From positions 11,735,764 through 11,799,763 of the forward strand of contig OY755047.1 in NCBI GenBank assembly GCA_963576565.1: a stretch of DNA of 64,000 nucleotides, given 5' to 3'. The notes beneath the pieces are model-generated. The model was given only the letters and a program-made list of their open reading frames with translations, made no database searches and had not been told where the DNA came from. Both the position numbers and the translations under genes were made by a program. Source of the DNA: Aspidapion aeneum. Its lineage: Eukaryota > Arthropoda > Insecta > Coleoptera > Brentidae. Shown here in pieces: positions 1-32,978 of this stretch (positions are counted from its first letter, which is position 1; the number at the start of each line of letters is the position of its first letter).

Positions 1-1460
1 TGTTAAGCATATTGTATACCTACGAAATGACACCAAAACTTTGAAAATTCATATTTCAAAAACTATACAGTTTATTAACAAAAGAACCGAGTTGCAGTAT
101 GGTGGGGCAATAGTGATGCAAAAAACCACACCCTGAGTTAGGATCCGGAAAAACGTCATTTAGCGTATTTTAGGGTAGGGAATCCCACAAGACCAAAATG
201 TCCAAACATTAAAAATTCATATTTCAAAAATTATACAGTTTATCAACAAAAGCACCAAGTTGCAGTATGGTGGAGCCACAGAGATGCAACAAAACCATAC
301 CCTGAGTTAAGATTCGAAAAAACGTCGTTTGGCGAATTTTAGGGCAGGGAATTCCATAAGACCAAAATGGACAAACATTGAAAATTCATATTTCAAAAAC
401 TATACAGTTTATCCACAAAAGCACCAAGTTATAGTATAGATGCGAAAAAATCACACACTGAGTTAAGATTCGAAAAAACGTCATTTAGCGAATTTTAGGG
501 TAGGGAATCCCATAATACCAAAATTGTCAAACTTTGAAAATTCATTTTTTAAAAACTATACAGTTTATCCACAAAAGCACCGAGTTGCAGTATAGTGGGT
601 ACATATAGATGCGAAAAAATCACACACTGAGTTAAGATTCGAAAAAACGTCATTTAGCGAATTTTAGGGTAGGGAATTCCATAGGACCAAAATTGCCAAA
701 CTGAAAATTCATATTTCAAAAACTATACAGTTTATCCACAAAAGCATCGAGTTGCATTATAGTGGGGACATATAGATGCGAAAAAATCACACACTGAGTT
801 AAGATTCGAAAAAACGTCATTTAGCGAATTTTAGGGTAGGGAATTCCATAGGACCAAAATTGCCAAACTGAAAATTCATATTTTAAAAACTATACAGTTT
901 ATCCACAAAAGCACCAAGTTGCAGTATAGTGGGGACCTATAGATGCGAAAAAATCACACACTTAGTTAAGATTCGAAAAAACGTCATTTAGCGAATTTTA
1001 GGGTAGGGAATCCCAAATGACTAAAATTGCCAAACTTTGAAAATTCATATTTCAAAAACTATACAGTTTATTCACAAAAGCACCGAGTTCCAGTATAGTG
1101 GGGATAGATAGATGCGAAAAAATCACACACTGAGTTAAGATGCGAAAAAACGTCATTTAGCGAATTTTAGGGTAGGGAATTCCATAAGACCAAAATTGCC
1201 AAACTTTAAAAATTCATATTTTAAAAACTATATATAGTTTATTAACAAAAGCACCGAGTTGCAGTATGATGGGACCAAAGAGATGTGAAAAAACCATGCC
1301 CTGAGTTAACATTCGGAAATACGTCATTTAGCGAATTTTAGGGTAGGAAATCCCATAAGATAAAAATGGCTAAACTTTAAAAATTCATATTTCAAAAACT
1401 ATACACTTCTCCAACAAAAGCACCAAGTTATCGTTCGATTACCGAGTTGCAGTATCATGG
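1..1460. repeat. Satellite array, about 169-bp unit
   Basis: At least eight head-to-tail copies are visible. The anchor word TTTTAGGGTAGGG recurs near 171, 340, 496, 665, 832, 999, 1168 and 1339, giving spacings of 169, 156, 169, 167, 167, 169 and 171 bp. Each unit also contains AACTATACAGTTTAT and GTTAAGATTCGAAAAAACG. The copies at 500-1180 are most alike; the outer ones are more diverged. The array continues off the left edge. The call is based only on periodicity, and no coding potential is seen. Confidence 0.93.
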
Positions 1461-1489
1461 GACCCAAGTGAGGATTTGAGGGGTGTAAC

Positions 1490-3140
1490 ATGGTAATTTT
1501 TATTGAGGGGAGTTGTTACCTTGCATTGTACACTTGTGAATCCTGTACACAGAAAATTGAATTAATAATTTTTAGTGTAAATTACCAAAAATCCATCTAA
1601 GGGTCTCTAAAACAGCCTGAAATGTAAAAAATTAACAAGAATTCAAAGTACACTGACATGATATAGGCCAGGGCCCTATCAACTTATATTTCTCTTTCTA
1701 TGTTGTTTATTTACTGAAGAGAGTTGTTACCTTGTATTGTACATAAAGTAATAACTAAAAACCTAAAAGGACTATAAACCTGCCTTTAATATAACAAAAC
1801 AATAAGAATTCAGGGTTAATGGACCTGGGCCTAATTTGATGTCTTTCTATAGTCTTTTTTTTTAATTGAGGGGCTTCTGACTTTCTATTGTACCTTATGT
1901 TATTACAGGATTATAAACCTGCAATAAAACAGCCTTAAATTTAACAAATTAACAAGAATTCAAGGTACACTGACCTGTTATATGCCAGGGCCTTATCAAC
2001 TTATTTCTCTTCCAATGTTGTTTTTCTTTACTGAAGAGAGTTGTTACCTTGTATTGTACCTAAAGTAATGTTTTTACAGGACTATAAACCTGCCTTAAAT
2101 TTAACAAAACAATAAGAATTCAGGGTAAATGGACCTGGACTTAATTTGACATCTTTTTTTTAACTGAGGAGACTTGTGACTTTCTATGGTTCCTAACTAA
2201 TCTTTTTACAGGATTATAAAACAGCCTTAAATTTAAGAAATTAACAAGAATTCAAGGTAAACTGCCCTAATATAGGCCAGGGCCTTATTTCTCTTTCTAT
2301 GCTTTTTTGTTATTAAAAAGAGTTGTTAGCTTGTATTGTACTAAAAGTATGTTCTTACAGGACTATAAACGTGCCTTAAAAGAGCCTCAAATTTATCAAA
2401 ATAACAAGAATTCAACATAAACTGACCTGATACAGGCTAGGGCCTTATTTCTCTTCCTATGTTCTTTTGTTATTAAGAAGAGGTTTAAGAAAAAAAAAGA
2501 GGTTTAGCTTGTATTGTACTAAAAGTATGTTTTTACAGGACTATAAACATGCCTTAAAACAGTTTCAAATTTAAGAAAATAATAAGAATTCAAGATAAAT
2601 TTAACAAAATAACAAGAATTCAAGATAAACTAACCTGATACAGGCTAGGGTCTTATTTCTTTTTCTATGTTCTTTTGTTATTGAGAAGAGTTGTGACCTT
2701 GTATTGTACCTAAAGTTAGGTTTTTACAGGACTATAAACCTGCCTTAAATCATAGAGGAATAGTATATATTCCTCTATACTTAAATTTAACAAAACAATA
2801 ATAATTCAGGGTAAATGGACCTGGACTTAATTTGACATGTTTCTATGTTCTTCTTTTTAACTGAGGAGACTTGTAAATTTCTATGGTACCTACCTAATCT
2901 TTTTACAGGATTATAAAACAGCCTTAAATTTAACAAATTAACAAGACTTCAAGGTAAACTCACATGATCTAGGCCAGGGCCTTATTTCTCTTTCTATGTT
3001 CTTTTATTTTTAAAAAGAGTTGTTAGCTTGTGTTGTACTGACAGTTATGTTTTTACAGGACTATAAACGTGCCCTAAAACAGCCTCAAATTTAAGAAAAT
3101 AACAAAAATTCAAGGTAAACTGACCTGATACGGGCCTTGT
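1490..3140. repeat. Degenerate tandem array, 130-190 bp unit
   Basis: A second, unrelated array directly follows the first satellite. The words ACAGGACTATAAAC and GTTGTTACCTTGTATTGTAC recur. The ACTATAAAC anchor falls near 1769, 1909, 2079, 2211, 2360, 2538, 2729, 2908 and 3058, so spacing varies from 132 to 191 bp. Two sub-types alternate, one ending GGACTATAAACCTG and one GGATTATAAAACAG, which suggests a roughly 330-bp higher-order unit. One copy carries a small hairpin insertion at 2751-2779. Confidence 0.85.
2744..2786. repeat. 29-bp hairpin insertion with 7-bp direct repeats
   Basis: One unit of the degenerate array reads CTTAAAT, then a 29-bp hairpin (2751-2779) with arms ATAGAGGAATA and TATTCCTCTAT, then CTTAAAT again. 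Sister units, for example near 2093, read straight through CTTAAAT into TTAACAAAAC, so the empty site is visible in the same array. This fits a target duplication around a tiny inverted-repeat insertion or an excision scar. Confidence 0.7.
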
Positions 3141-3600
3141 AATTGATCCACTAGAATTTTCGGCCGCAACGCCGCTCCTGTTCCTGCCCGACACGCCTAT
3201 GCAGCCACCCATTTTGCCGGAACCCAAAAATTTTCACTCATTTTCCTATAAGTCCCGAGATTTCCCACTCACAACAAGAAAAAAATCCATGTCGTGCGAC
3301 GTCTCTTGTAAAAATGTGAAAATCTGACGTCTAAACGTCATTTTTGACGTTTCCGGGGATGATTATTGGGCGAGTTCTTAAAGTAACATCTTAGGGCGAG
3401 TTTATAAATTCACCGGTAAATCAGCAGAACACCGACTGTCGTAATTTTGTTCCACAATTTATTGCAAAAAAATGGTCAAAAATCCAAAATATATATGTGG
3501 TTTCTACATTTTTAAGCCTCTACATAAAATGATTTACAAGTTTTTGGTTGCTTTAAATTATCTAATGAGATCTATTCTCGGATCTATTTTTCCCACACTA
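3140..3600. other. No recognised feature
   Basis: Between the degenerate array and the foldback there is ordinary AT-rich sequence with a short GC-richer stretch near 3150-3230. I see no coding exon, tRNA or terminal repeat. The open frame on the minus strand here is short and resembles no protein I know. Confidence 0.5.
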
Positions 3601-5795
3601 GACCAGTCATTATAGAATTTTAGCTTGCAAATGGTGGTGTAGTCGCGATTTTGTCATATATATGTTGTTCACGTTGGAGTAAAAAAATTGAGTTTTCGAT
3701 AAGTGCACGATTACAATTGAGTTTTTGATAAGTGCACGATAACAGTTTTTTTTTCATTTAAATGTTTCCTGCAAATTTAAGAAAAAAAAGTTTTAAACAA
3801 AAGTTGAAGGCAATTAAATTTTCTACAAAAGCACTTTTATACGTTTTTTCGTCAGATGAATCGATTTCGAGTAAGAGGACAAACATTTCCCGGTCATTTT
3901 GGATATTAACCAATTTTATTTAGTGGCTTTTTCCTTAGGAACTGCTTTTTTTGAGAAAATCTGTAATAACATAAAATAAGACTTATTAATAGCCTATAAA
4001 ATGAGATAAAATTTAGCGTTCTGGGTAGTACCCTTGCTGAGATACGAGCCCTGAAGTGTACACCCGTTTCCGTAGTATATGCAAAATAAACCGTTTATGT
4101 AAGTTTTATGTAATTTTCTTAGAAGGTAAGCATTTTTACCAAAAATTTGTAATTAACTTTATTGTAGAAAATTAAATTATCTTGTAAACGATGTATCACA
4201 TAAAGGGGTCAATTCCACGCTTAACACTTAATTGGCATCCCTGATTTGGGGTTACTTTTTAATATCACGAAAAAAAAAACATGTTTTTTTCATTTTTCAG
4301 AAAAACTGTTTAGGGACAAACGTTAAAAAACCTTTTCCAGCAAAAATAAAATCCGGACACCCCTGCGGACTGTCAGTAATAGCTTTAACATCACTTTGTG
4401 ATTCATTTTATTAGCTCTGAGAAAGGTGTGGTTTAATATTATTTCCTAAAATGCTTAGTTTTTTTAAAAATTGAAAAAAACCCGAGGGGTCATCGGCACC
4501 CTAAAATTTTGTACAGCGTCCAACAGGACTTGGGTCCTGACGTGTACTGTTGGGTCCTGTTGAGTACTGTTGGGTACTGTCGAGTACTGTTGGGTACTGT
4601 CGTGTATTGTCGAGTACTGTTGGGTCCTGTCGGTGTACTGTTGAGTACTGTCGTGTACTGTCGAGTACTGTTGGGTCCTGGCGGTGTACTGTTGGGTCCT
4701 GTTGAGTACTGTCGTCGTGCCTCGCCCTCAAAAAACATGCGAGCAAAAAAAAAAAAAAAAGGTCATCATCTTTGGGGAACCGCGCCGCGCTCACAAATCT
4801 TGCGACCAAAAAAAAGGTCATCATCATCATATATGAATGAACCGAACCGCGCCGTAGAAATTTGAACCACGCCGTCTCCAAAAAAAAACAAAAAAAAAGG
4901 TCATCCTGTCGTTTTGCATCTACGCCACTGTTTCGGGTAAGAGGGTTGTGTCGAGTACTGTTGGGTCCTGTCGTGGTACTGTTGGGTCCTGTCGTGTACT
5001 GTCGAGTACTGTTGGGTCCTGTCGTGTACTGTCGAGTACTGTTGGGTACTGTCGTGTACTGTCGAGTACTGTTGGGTCCTGTCGTGTACTGTCGAGTACT
5101 GTTGGGTACTGTCGTGTACTGTCGAGTACTGTTGGGTCCTGTCGTGGTACTGTCGAGTACTGTTGGATCCTGTCGTGGTACTGTCGGGTACTGTTGTGAA
5201 ATTTGTACAGTACTGTTGAAAGCTGATGACCCCTCCAAAAAACCTAAAAAAAAAATTTTTCGCGATCTTAAGAAATAACCCCAATTTAGGGATGCCTATC
5301 AAGTCCTAACCGTGGGGTTGACTTACTTAAGTGAGATATCGTTTAAAAGTTTATTTAATTTTCTACAATAACGTTAATTAGGTACATATTTACTGTAAAA
5401 TGCTTAGCTTTTGAAAGAATAACATAAAACTTAATAATTTCGGTTTATTTTGCATATACTATGAAAATACATAGAAAAATGCATAGCACATAGAAGTTCA
5501 ACCTTATGGACTTTTCTTATGCAAAACCAATATGGCCGCTGCTATTCGATTGTTGATTGGTTGAAAGCCCCATGCCACGCGTTATTCACCATGCTACGGA
5601 GGTGTGTGTGAAGGCCTTAACACTTCAGGTTGGTATCTACGCAAGCTACTACCCAAATTGGTGAAAATTCAAAATGGCCGCGAAATGTTTTGTTTAAAAC
5701 TCGATTTTGATCGAAAACTAGTTAAAAAAAATTAAGGACTCCAATGTGAACAACATATTATATCAAAATTGTACACCACACGTTTTTCAAACTGG
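3600..5795. repeat. Large foldback (inverted-repeat) element
   Basis: Several segments pair in mirror order about a centre near 4700. The GTTGTTCACGTTGGAGT stretch near 3664 mirrors ACTCCAATGTGAACAAC near 5738. The region around 4020 with CTGGGTAGTA and CCTGAAGTGT mirrors 5620-5660. The cDNA-like word CCGTAGTATATGCAAAATAA near 4071 mirrors TTATTTTGCATATACT near 5446. GGGGTCAATTCCACG near 4205 mirrors CCGTGGGGTTGAC near 5310. The arms are diverged. The loop holds the 10-bp minisatellite and poly-A/GGTCATCATC motifs. No transposase is seen. Confidence 0.75.
4515..5215. repeat. 10-bp minisatellite with 30-bp higher order
   Basis: Two blocks (about 4526-4716 and 4948-5215) consist of decamers such as GTCGAGTACT, GTTGGGTCCT and GTCGTGTACT, mostly arranged as 30-bp triplets. 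Between the blocks lies A-rich sequence with GGTCATCATC and CGCGCCG motifs, also seen at 5980-6060 and 47200-47350. Because 10 is not a multiple of 3, every frame reads a ten-residue peptide repeat, so the long open frames here are an artefact of the repeat. The block is bounded by GAGGGGTCATC and GATGACCCCTC (about 4484 and 5224), small inverted ends. Confidence 0.92.
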
Positions 5796-5821
5796 GGGCT
5801 TTTTTCGCTCTAATGACTGGC

Positions 5822-6076
5822 CAGCGGCGTAGCGTGGGGGGCGCGGGGGGTTTGTCGCCCCCCCCGCCCCGAGGTTAGTGGCGCCCCATAGGTGGCCGAA
5901 GCGCCCTCTCAGCTTCATTAAGTCGGGCCGGTAATGGCCAATTGAGTGGGTGCCAAAGGAAACTAACGACATGAAGACTTTTTTTTTTTTTTTTTTGGTC
6001 GCAAGATCAGTTTTCAGAGGCGCCCTTTTTAGCTGTCGCCCCCCCCCCCCGCCCTTTCGGGCACGCTACGCCGCTG
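5822..6076. mobile_element. hAT-type MITE with CAGCGGCG ends
   Basis: A 255-bp non-autonomous element. It starts CAGCGGCGTAGCG and ends CGCTACGCCGCTG, and is flanked by a perfect 8-bp target duplication TGACTGGC at 5814-5821 and 6077-6084. The interior is C/G-homopolymer rich and carries a T-run followed by GGTCGCAAG, matching the element at 47028-47379. Terminal CAG..CTG plus an 8-bp duplication is the hAT signature; the family assignment is inferred from that alone. Confidence 0.88.
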
Positions 6077-6084
6077 TGACTGGC

Positions 6085-7262
6085 CTACACTGTTTGATCT
6101 TTAACATGAAAAATCAAAGAAAGATGTTCTTTTCCTATACGTGGCTGCCAAATTTTAATAATATAGAAAAAAAACTTAAAGAGTAATTACTAAAAAATAT
6201 AGTAAAAAAAAAACAAGTGTATTTTGTATATGTTTTTTTATTTTTTTTAAACACATCACATTAGGTACATTTTTAATACTCTAATTATACATATTTTTAC
6301 AGAAAAAATTGATGTTTAATACCTATGTATAGTAGGTATTGTTAATCCTTAAGCAAAAAAATAAATAATAAAGTTTTGCGACCTAGGGTCAAAAAAGACA
6401 ACCTTTTCTCAAGAAAACTTGGTAACTTAATATTATTACATGCATTAACTTAAAATATTTAAGCCTAAAAACTGGTGTCCTAGATTTTTTCTTTCGTTAG
6501 TAGTTACTCCACATAGCTAAAAACAAAAAATATATATATTACTTACAATTAAAAAAAAAAGCTCTTAGTAAAAACAAACAAACAAATAAGTAAAAGTTTT
6601 AAACGCACCTTATTATCTAGCCAAGCAACCACAAATGACAACAATGTAACCGTTGTTTGATTATCAAACAACGATGTAATTCATGAAATGTTTGTTAGTT
6701 CAAAATGAGAATGATGTGACAATTTTTTTGCTAAAATGGATGCAGTTTAGAATAACGCTAACGCTAAAACAAATGAACATTATATTATCATGTCGAAAAT
6801 GTTTTATTAGGTAGAACAAGACGTAAATTATAAAAAATTAAATTAAATATAACTTAGGCTGGTCTTATAAAAATGAAACAGACTCATTTTATGAAAAAAC
6901 AGTTTTAAAAAAATATAGCTTAGCTTAGATGTCTGAGAGCTTTTTAAAGATTTTTTAAAATAAAAACAGGTCTGATTCATTTCATTTGTTCAATGTATGA
7001 TCCTTATATTAATGATATGGAATTCGTTTGAGAAAGTTAGTGCACGTTGTGCTGTGAAAAAATGCCCTAGTGCAGGATAACGGGAAAACAATAGTGCATT
7101 ATACCAGTGCAACAGCCAACACCAGCTTGGAGAGCCCCAACACTGGCCGCGGCCAACAGAAAAAAGAATTAGAGACGATCCGAGCTATTAGGTTGAAATG
7201 GTTTTTCGCAAAACTAGACTATTTAGTCTTGTATTACACTCTGTTTTTTAATGTTTATTCTT
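6085..7262. other. No recognised gene
   Basis: AT-rich sequence with homopolymer runs. No exon, tRNA or long terminal repeat is recognised. The only structure I can support is the small hairpin at 6650-6673. Confidence 0.5.
6644..6679. repeat. 24-bp hairpin with 6-bp direct repeats
   Basis: ATGTAA (6644-6649) is followed by a 24-bp segment whose arms are CGTTGTTTGA and TCAAACAACG, then ATGTAA again (6674-6679). It has the same layout as the hairpins at 2751, 43264, 40510 and 62344, but the direct repeat is only 6 bp, so chance is harder to exclude. Confidence 0.45.
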
Positions 7263-8460
7263 GAAAATGTGTTACATTGGGGGGACGGGGGAATTTGAGC
7301 GTTACGTACTTTAAGGACGTTACCTTATAGGTAATATTTTTTTTACAAAAACTACATTTTTCGAAAAATTAAAAAAACCGGTTTTTTTCCTTTTTTGATT
7401 TTTATTTCCCATGTTTTTATTTATTTTTCATCAAATTTGATGAAAACATACCCTTTTAAGTCCTAAACACATTTTAGATACATATTTTAAATCAAATTAT
7501 TTATTTTATAAAAAGTTCTGGCAGCAGTTTTTTTTTTTGAAAAAATGGTTGTCTTTACTGTCTTGCTAAAAGGTTTATTTTTGGAAAGTGTAAAAACGTA
7601 CACCATCTGTTTCTAGGGTTTAAAATAAAAATAAACATTTACTTTTTACTCTTGTTTTGCACTCAATGATTTTAAAATGTTTTTCTTCTTGAAAATGTGT
7701 GACATAGGGGGGACGGGGAGTCGAAAATCCTGAATTCTTGTGTTGCGTACTTTAAGACCGCTCCCTTATAGGTAATAATTTTTTTTACAGAAACTAACAT
7801 TTTTCGAAAAATTAAACAACCAATTTTTTCCTTTTTTGATTTTTTCCCACATTTTTATTTATTTTTCATCCAATTTGATGAAAACATACCCTTTTATGAC
7901 CTAAACTGTATACCATATTTTACATCAAAATATTTATTTTAAAAAAAGTTCTGCCAGCAGTTTTTTTTTTGTAAAAACGGTGGTCTTTATTTTTTTGCTA
8001 AAAGGTTTATTTTTGGATAGTGTAAAAACGTACACCATCTGTTTCTAGGGTTTTAAATGAAAATATAAATTTACTTTTTAGTCTTGTTTTGCACTCAGTT
8101 TTTTTTTCTTCAAAATGTGTGAGGGGGGGGGGGGTCGAAAATCCTGAATTTCTGCGTTGCGTACGTTAAGAACGTTGCCTTATAGGTAATTATTTTTTTT
8201 ACAGAAACTCACATTTTTCGAAAAATTAAAGAAACCGGTTTTTTCCTTTTTTTGATTTTTATTTCCCACATTTTTATTTATGTTTCATCAAATTTGGTAA
8301 AAACATACCCTTTTATCTCCTAAACACGTTGTAGATACTTAAATATTTATTTTAAAAAAAGTTCTGGCAGCAGTTTTTTTTGGAAAAACGGAGGTCTATT
8401 TTTGGAAAGTATAAAACAGTATACCATCTGTTTCTAGGGTTTAATTTGAAAATAAAATAT
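7263..8460. repeat. Tandem repeat, about 425-bp unit, three copies
   Basis: The word GAAAATGTGT followed by a G-run recurs near 7264, 7691 and 8114. The downstream words TTCGAAAAATTAAA, CATACCCTTTTA and AAAACGTACACCATCTG recur in the same order. Unit spacing is about 428 then 421 bp. The third copy is truncated by internal deletion near 8335-8400. No protein is recognised. Confidence 0.85.
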
Positions 8461-8589
8461 AAACATAAATATTTTGATTTAAAAATATTACAACGTGGTA
8501 AGGAGAAATTTTCACCAAATTTCCAAAGGGGACAAATCCTAAACACAAACAATGGAGTTTTCGATTTTTATCGGAAAATTTTAGGTTAG

Positions 8590-9391
8590 GTAAAAAAATG
8601 ATTCATAAAAAAGTTGTAGACCTTTGTATTAACTATAACTTTTATATTAAACATTTTTCCATAGGAAGTTTGGTTTCGCTAAAAACCCTTAAAAATCATT
8701 ATCCTGCCTCAAAAGTTTATTCCTAATTTCGACTTATCGAGACTTCGACTCATCAAATATTAAACAAACATTTTTTGCGGCGTTTTCGTATTTTTTGGAA
8801 ATCAAAATTTACGTGTTTTTTTAAGGAAAAATTAGTAAACTTGCAATAATTCTGATACAATCAAGTCTATATTAAAAACGTTCACCTCTAATACATGTAA
8901 ATACATAATTTTTGTTCTTATACATATGTATAAATGAACATATTTATTTTACCGAAAATGAGTCGTTTTGTATGACATAGTCCCATACACACAATTCCTA
9001 AACGTATCTCAAATCGGATACAAGTTACACTGAATTGCGTCTTTAAAACAATCCAATGCAAACAAAGAAGTTAGAACGATTTATAATTAGGCGATTCCCC
9101 AGAAAAACTCGACTTATCGAAGTTGGCGCCACATACAATGTTCTAGTTATCAAGATATTCGACTAATCGAAGTTTGAGTTAACAACACCAAATTACATAT
9201 ATTTCTTAACCTTGACGCCATTGTCAACAGTTTGGTTCAACTTATCAAAGATTTTGACTTATCGAAGATCGACTGTAGTTTAGGATATTATAAATTTTTT
9301 TAATTCTTGGCGTTTTCTAAAAGTATTCTGCACTAGTCCAGTTTCCCAATATGGATTTCTTTCTCAAACGAATTTGTTATAACTATTAATT
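8590..9391. other. Pyruvate kinase 3' flank, no other gene seen
   Basis: AT-rich sequence downstream of the pyruvate kinase stop on the minus strand. AATAAA occurs on the minus strand at 8943-8948, about 445 bp past the stop, and is a candidate polyadenylation signal. Repeated words such as GACTTATCGA (8730, 9110, 9258) suggest old repeat sequence. No exon is recognised. Confidence 0.45.
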
Positions 9392-31833
<22,442 letters not shown>

Positions 31834-32174
31834 TTTGCAATATTTTTAAAACTTAACCACTAAAAAAATAACCAAAACACAGATTTTTTTCAATAAATTT
31901 GAAGACTGGTTTATCGAAAGAACAGATTTCAACTGAATATCCTTTATCTAACTTTGAGAAATTAATGCTTTCAATGTTCAAAAGAGGTCATTTATCATTA
32001 TTTTTAAACAATTTTTATTTGTAGGTACTGATCAGAAAATTTTTAAAACGCATCATAAACATTTTTATAAATATGAATGGCTATAAATTTTACTTAAATG
32101 TAAGTTCCTAAAATAAATAAAGAATTGTTGCCATGTAAAAAATATATCTAAACAATAAATTTTTAAAAAATAAT

Positions 32175-32182
32175 AAAAAAAA
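32175..32182 (-). terminator. RNA polymerase III terminator of tRNA-Lys
   Basis: Eight T on the minus strand, five bases past the tRNA 3' end. Confidence 0.85.
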
Positions 32183-32186
32183 TTGC

Positions 32187-32259
32187 CGCCCGAGCAGGGA
32201 CTTGAACCCTGGACCCTTGGATTAAAAGTCCAATGCTCTACCGACTGAGCTACCCGGGC
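32187..32259 (-). tRNA. tRNA-Lys (anticodon UUU)
   Basis: A 73-nt cloverleaf without intron. The acceptor stem GCCCGGG pairs with CTCGGGC (one G-T), with discriminator G. A-box TAGCTCAGTCGG, anticodon loop CTTTTAA giving UUU, and B-box GGTTCAAGTCC are all intact. It decodes AAA/AAG lysine codons. It sits between the divergent starts of pyruvate kinase and the PRELI-family gene and has its own internal RNA polymerase III promoter. Confidence 0.97.
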
Positions 32260-32978
32260 TTACGTCTAATTATTGCCGAACAGCGTAGTCAGCCTTCTGG
32301 AGAAGATGCTAACCTCGAGATGCTTGTGACAGATTTCGTGTACCGAGAATGAAAATATTTATTTTTCTCGAAAACGCTCATCTTTCTCACATCACCTTTT
32401 CTGTTTAGTTTTTTATTTTATTTTCAAAAAACCAAACCATTTGCTCTTTTATGGATTATGTATAAAAATTTAAATAAAATGTTAACATGTGGACAATTTG
32501 AGCTAACAATATTGTCAACAGTATATGACTATTATTTTCAAAAACGTGATCCTCGACATGTAACATGTAAGAGACAACGCTATATAATGTGCCAAAAGTG
32601 CGACAAGGACAAATCGGACCAACCTATTTAAATCAAACGAAATTAATGACGTAGTTTTTAATGTCTTTGTTCTTTATCAAAAATTAGACAAAGACTTCCG
32701 ATCGTCAAACTATCGACCTTGAAATTACAATCCTTGACAGCTGATCCTTGTTTACATCTTGCTCCAAATTAGGTTATGTTCGCCGAATCAGAGTAAAATA
32801 ATCACTCCCAAAACAAACGTCGTAAATTTTCCCGATTTTTCTTCGTCTCCCTGGCGATTATCCATTGCAGGAAATGGAGATAACAATTTCAATTCATCAT
32901 TGAATAATATATACCATCGATTGTGAAACAATTACGTAAAAAGGTCAAATTCTAAAAATATTCCATAAGTGAAAAAAC

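Noticed and set aside
1..1460. Possible CRISPR-like array (regular repeats)
   Set aside because: The repeats are full-length tandem satellite units without unique spacers, in eukaryotic DNA.
4490..5302. Overlapping open frames of 82-245 codons on both strands
   Set aside because: They lie in the decamer minisatellite. The period is not a multiple of three, so all frames stay open and give the same kind of repeat peptide; no protein is implied.
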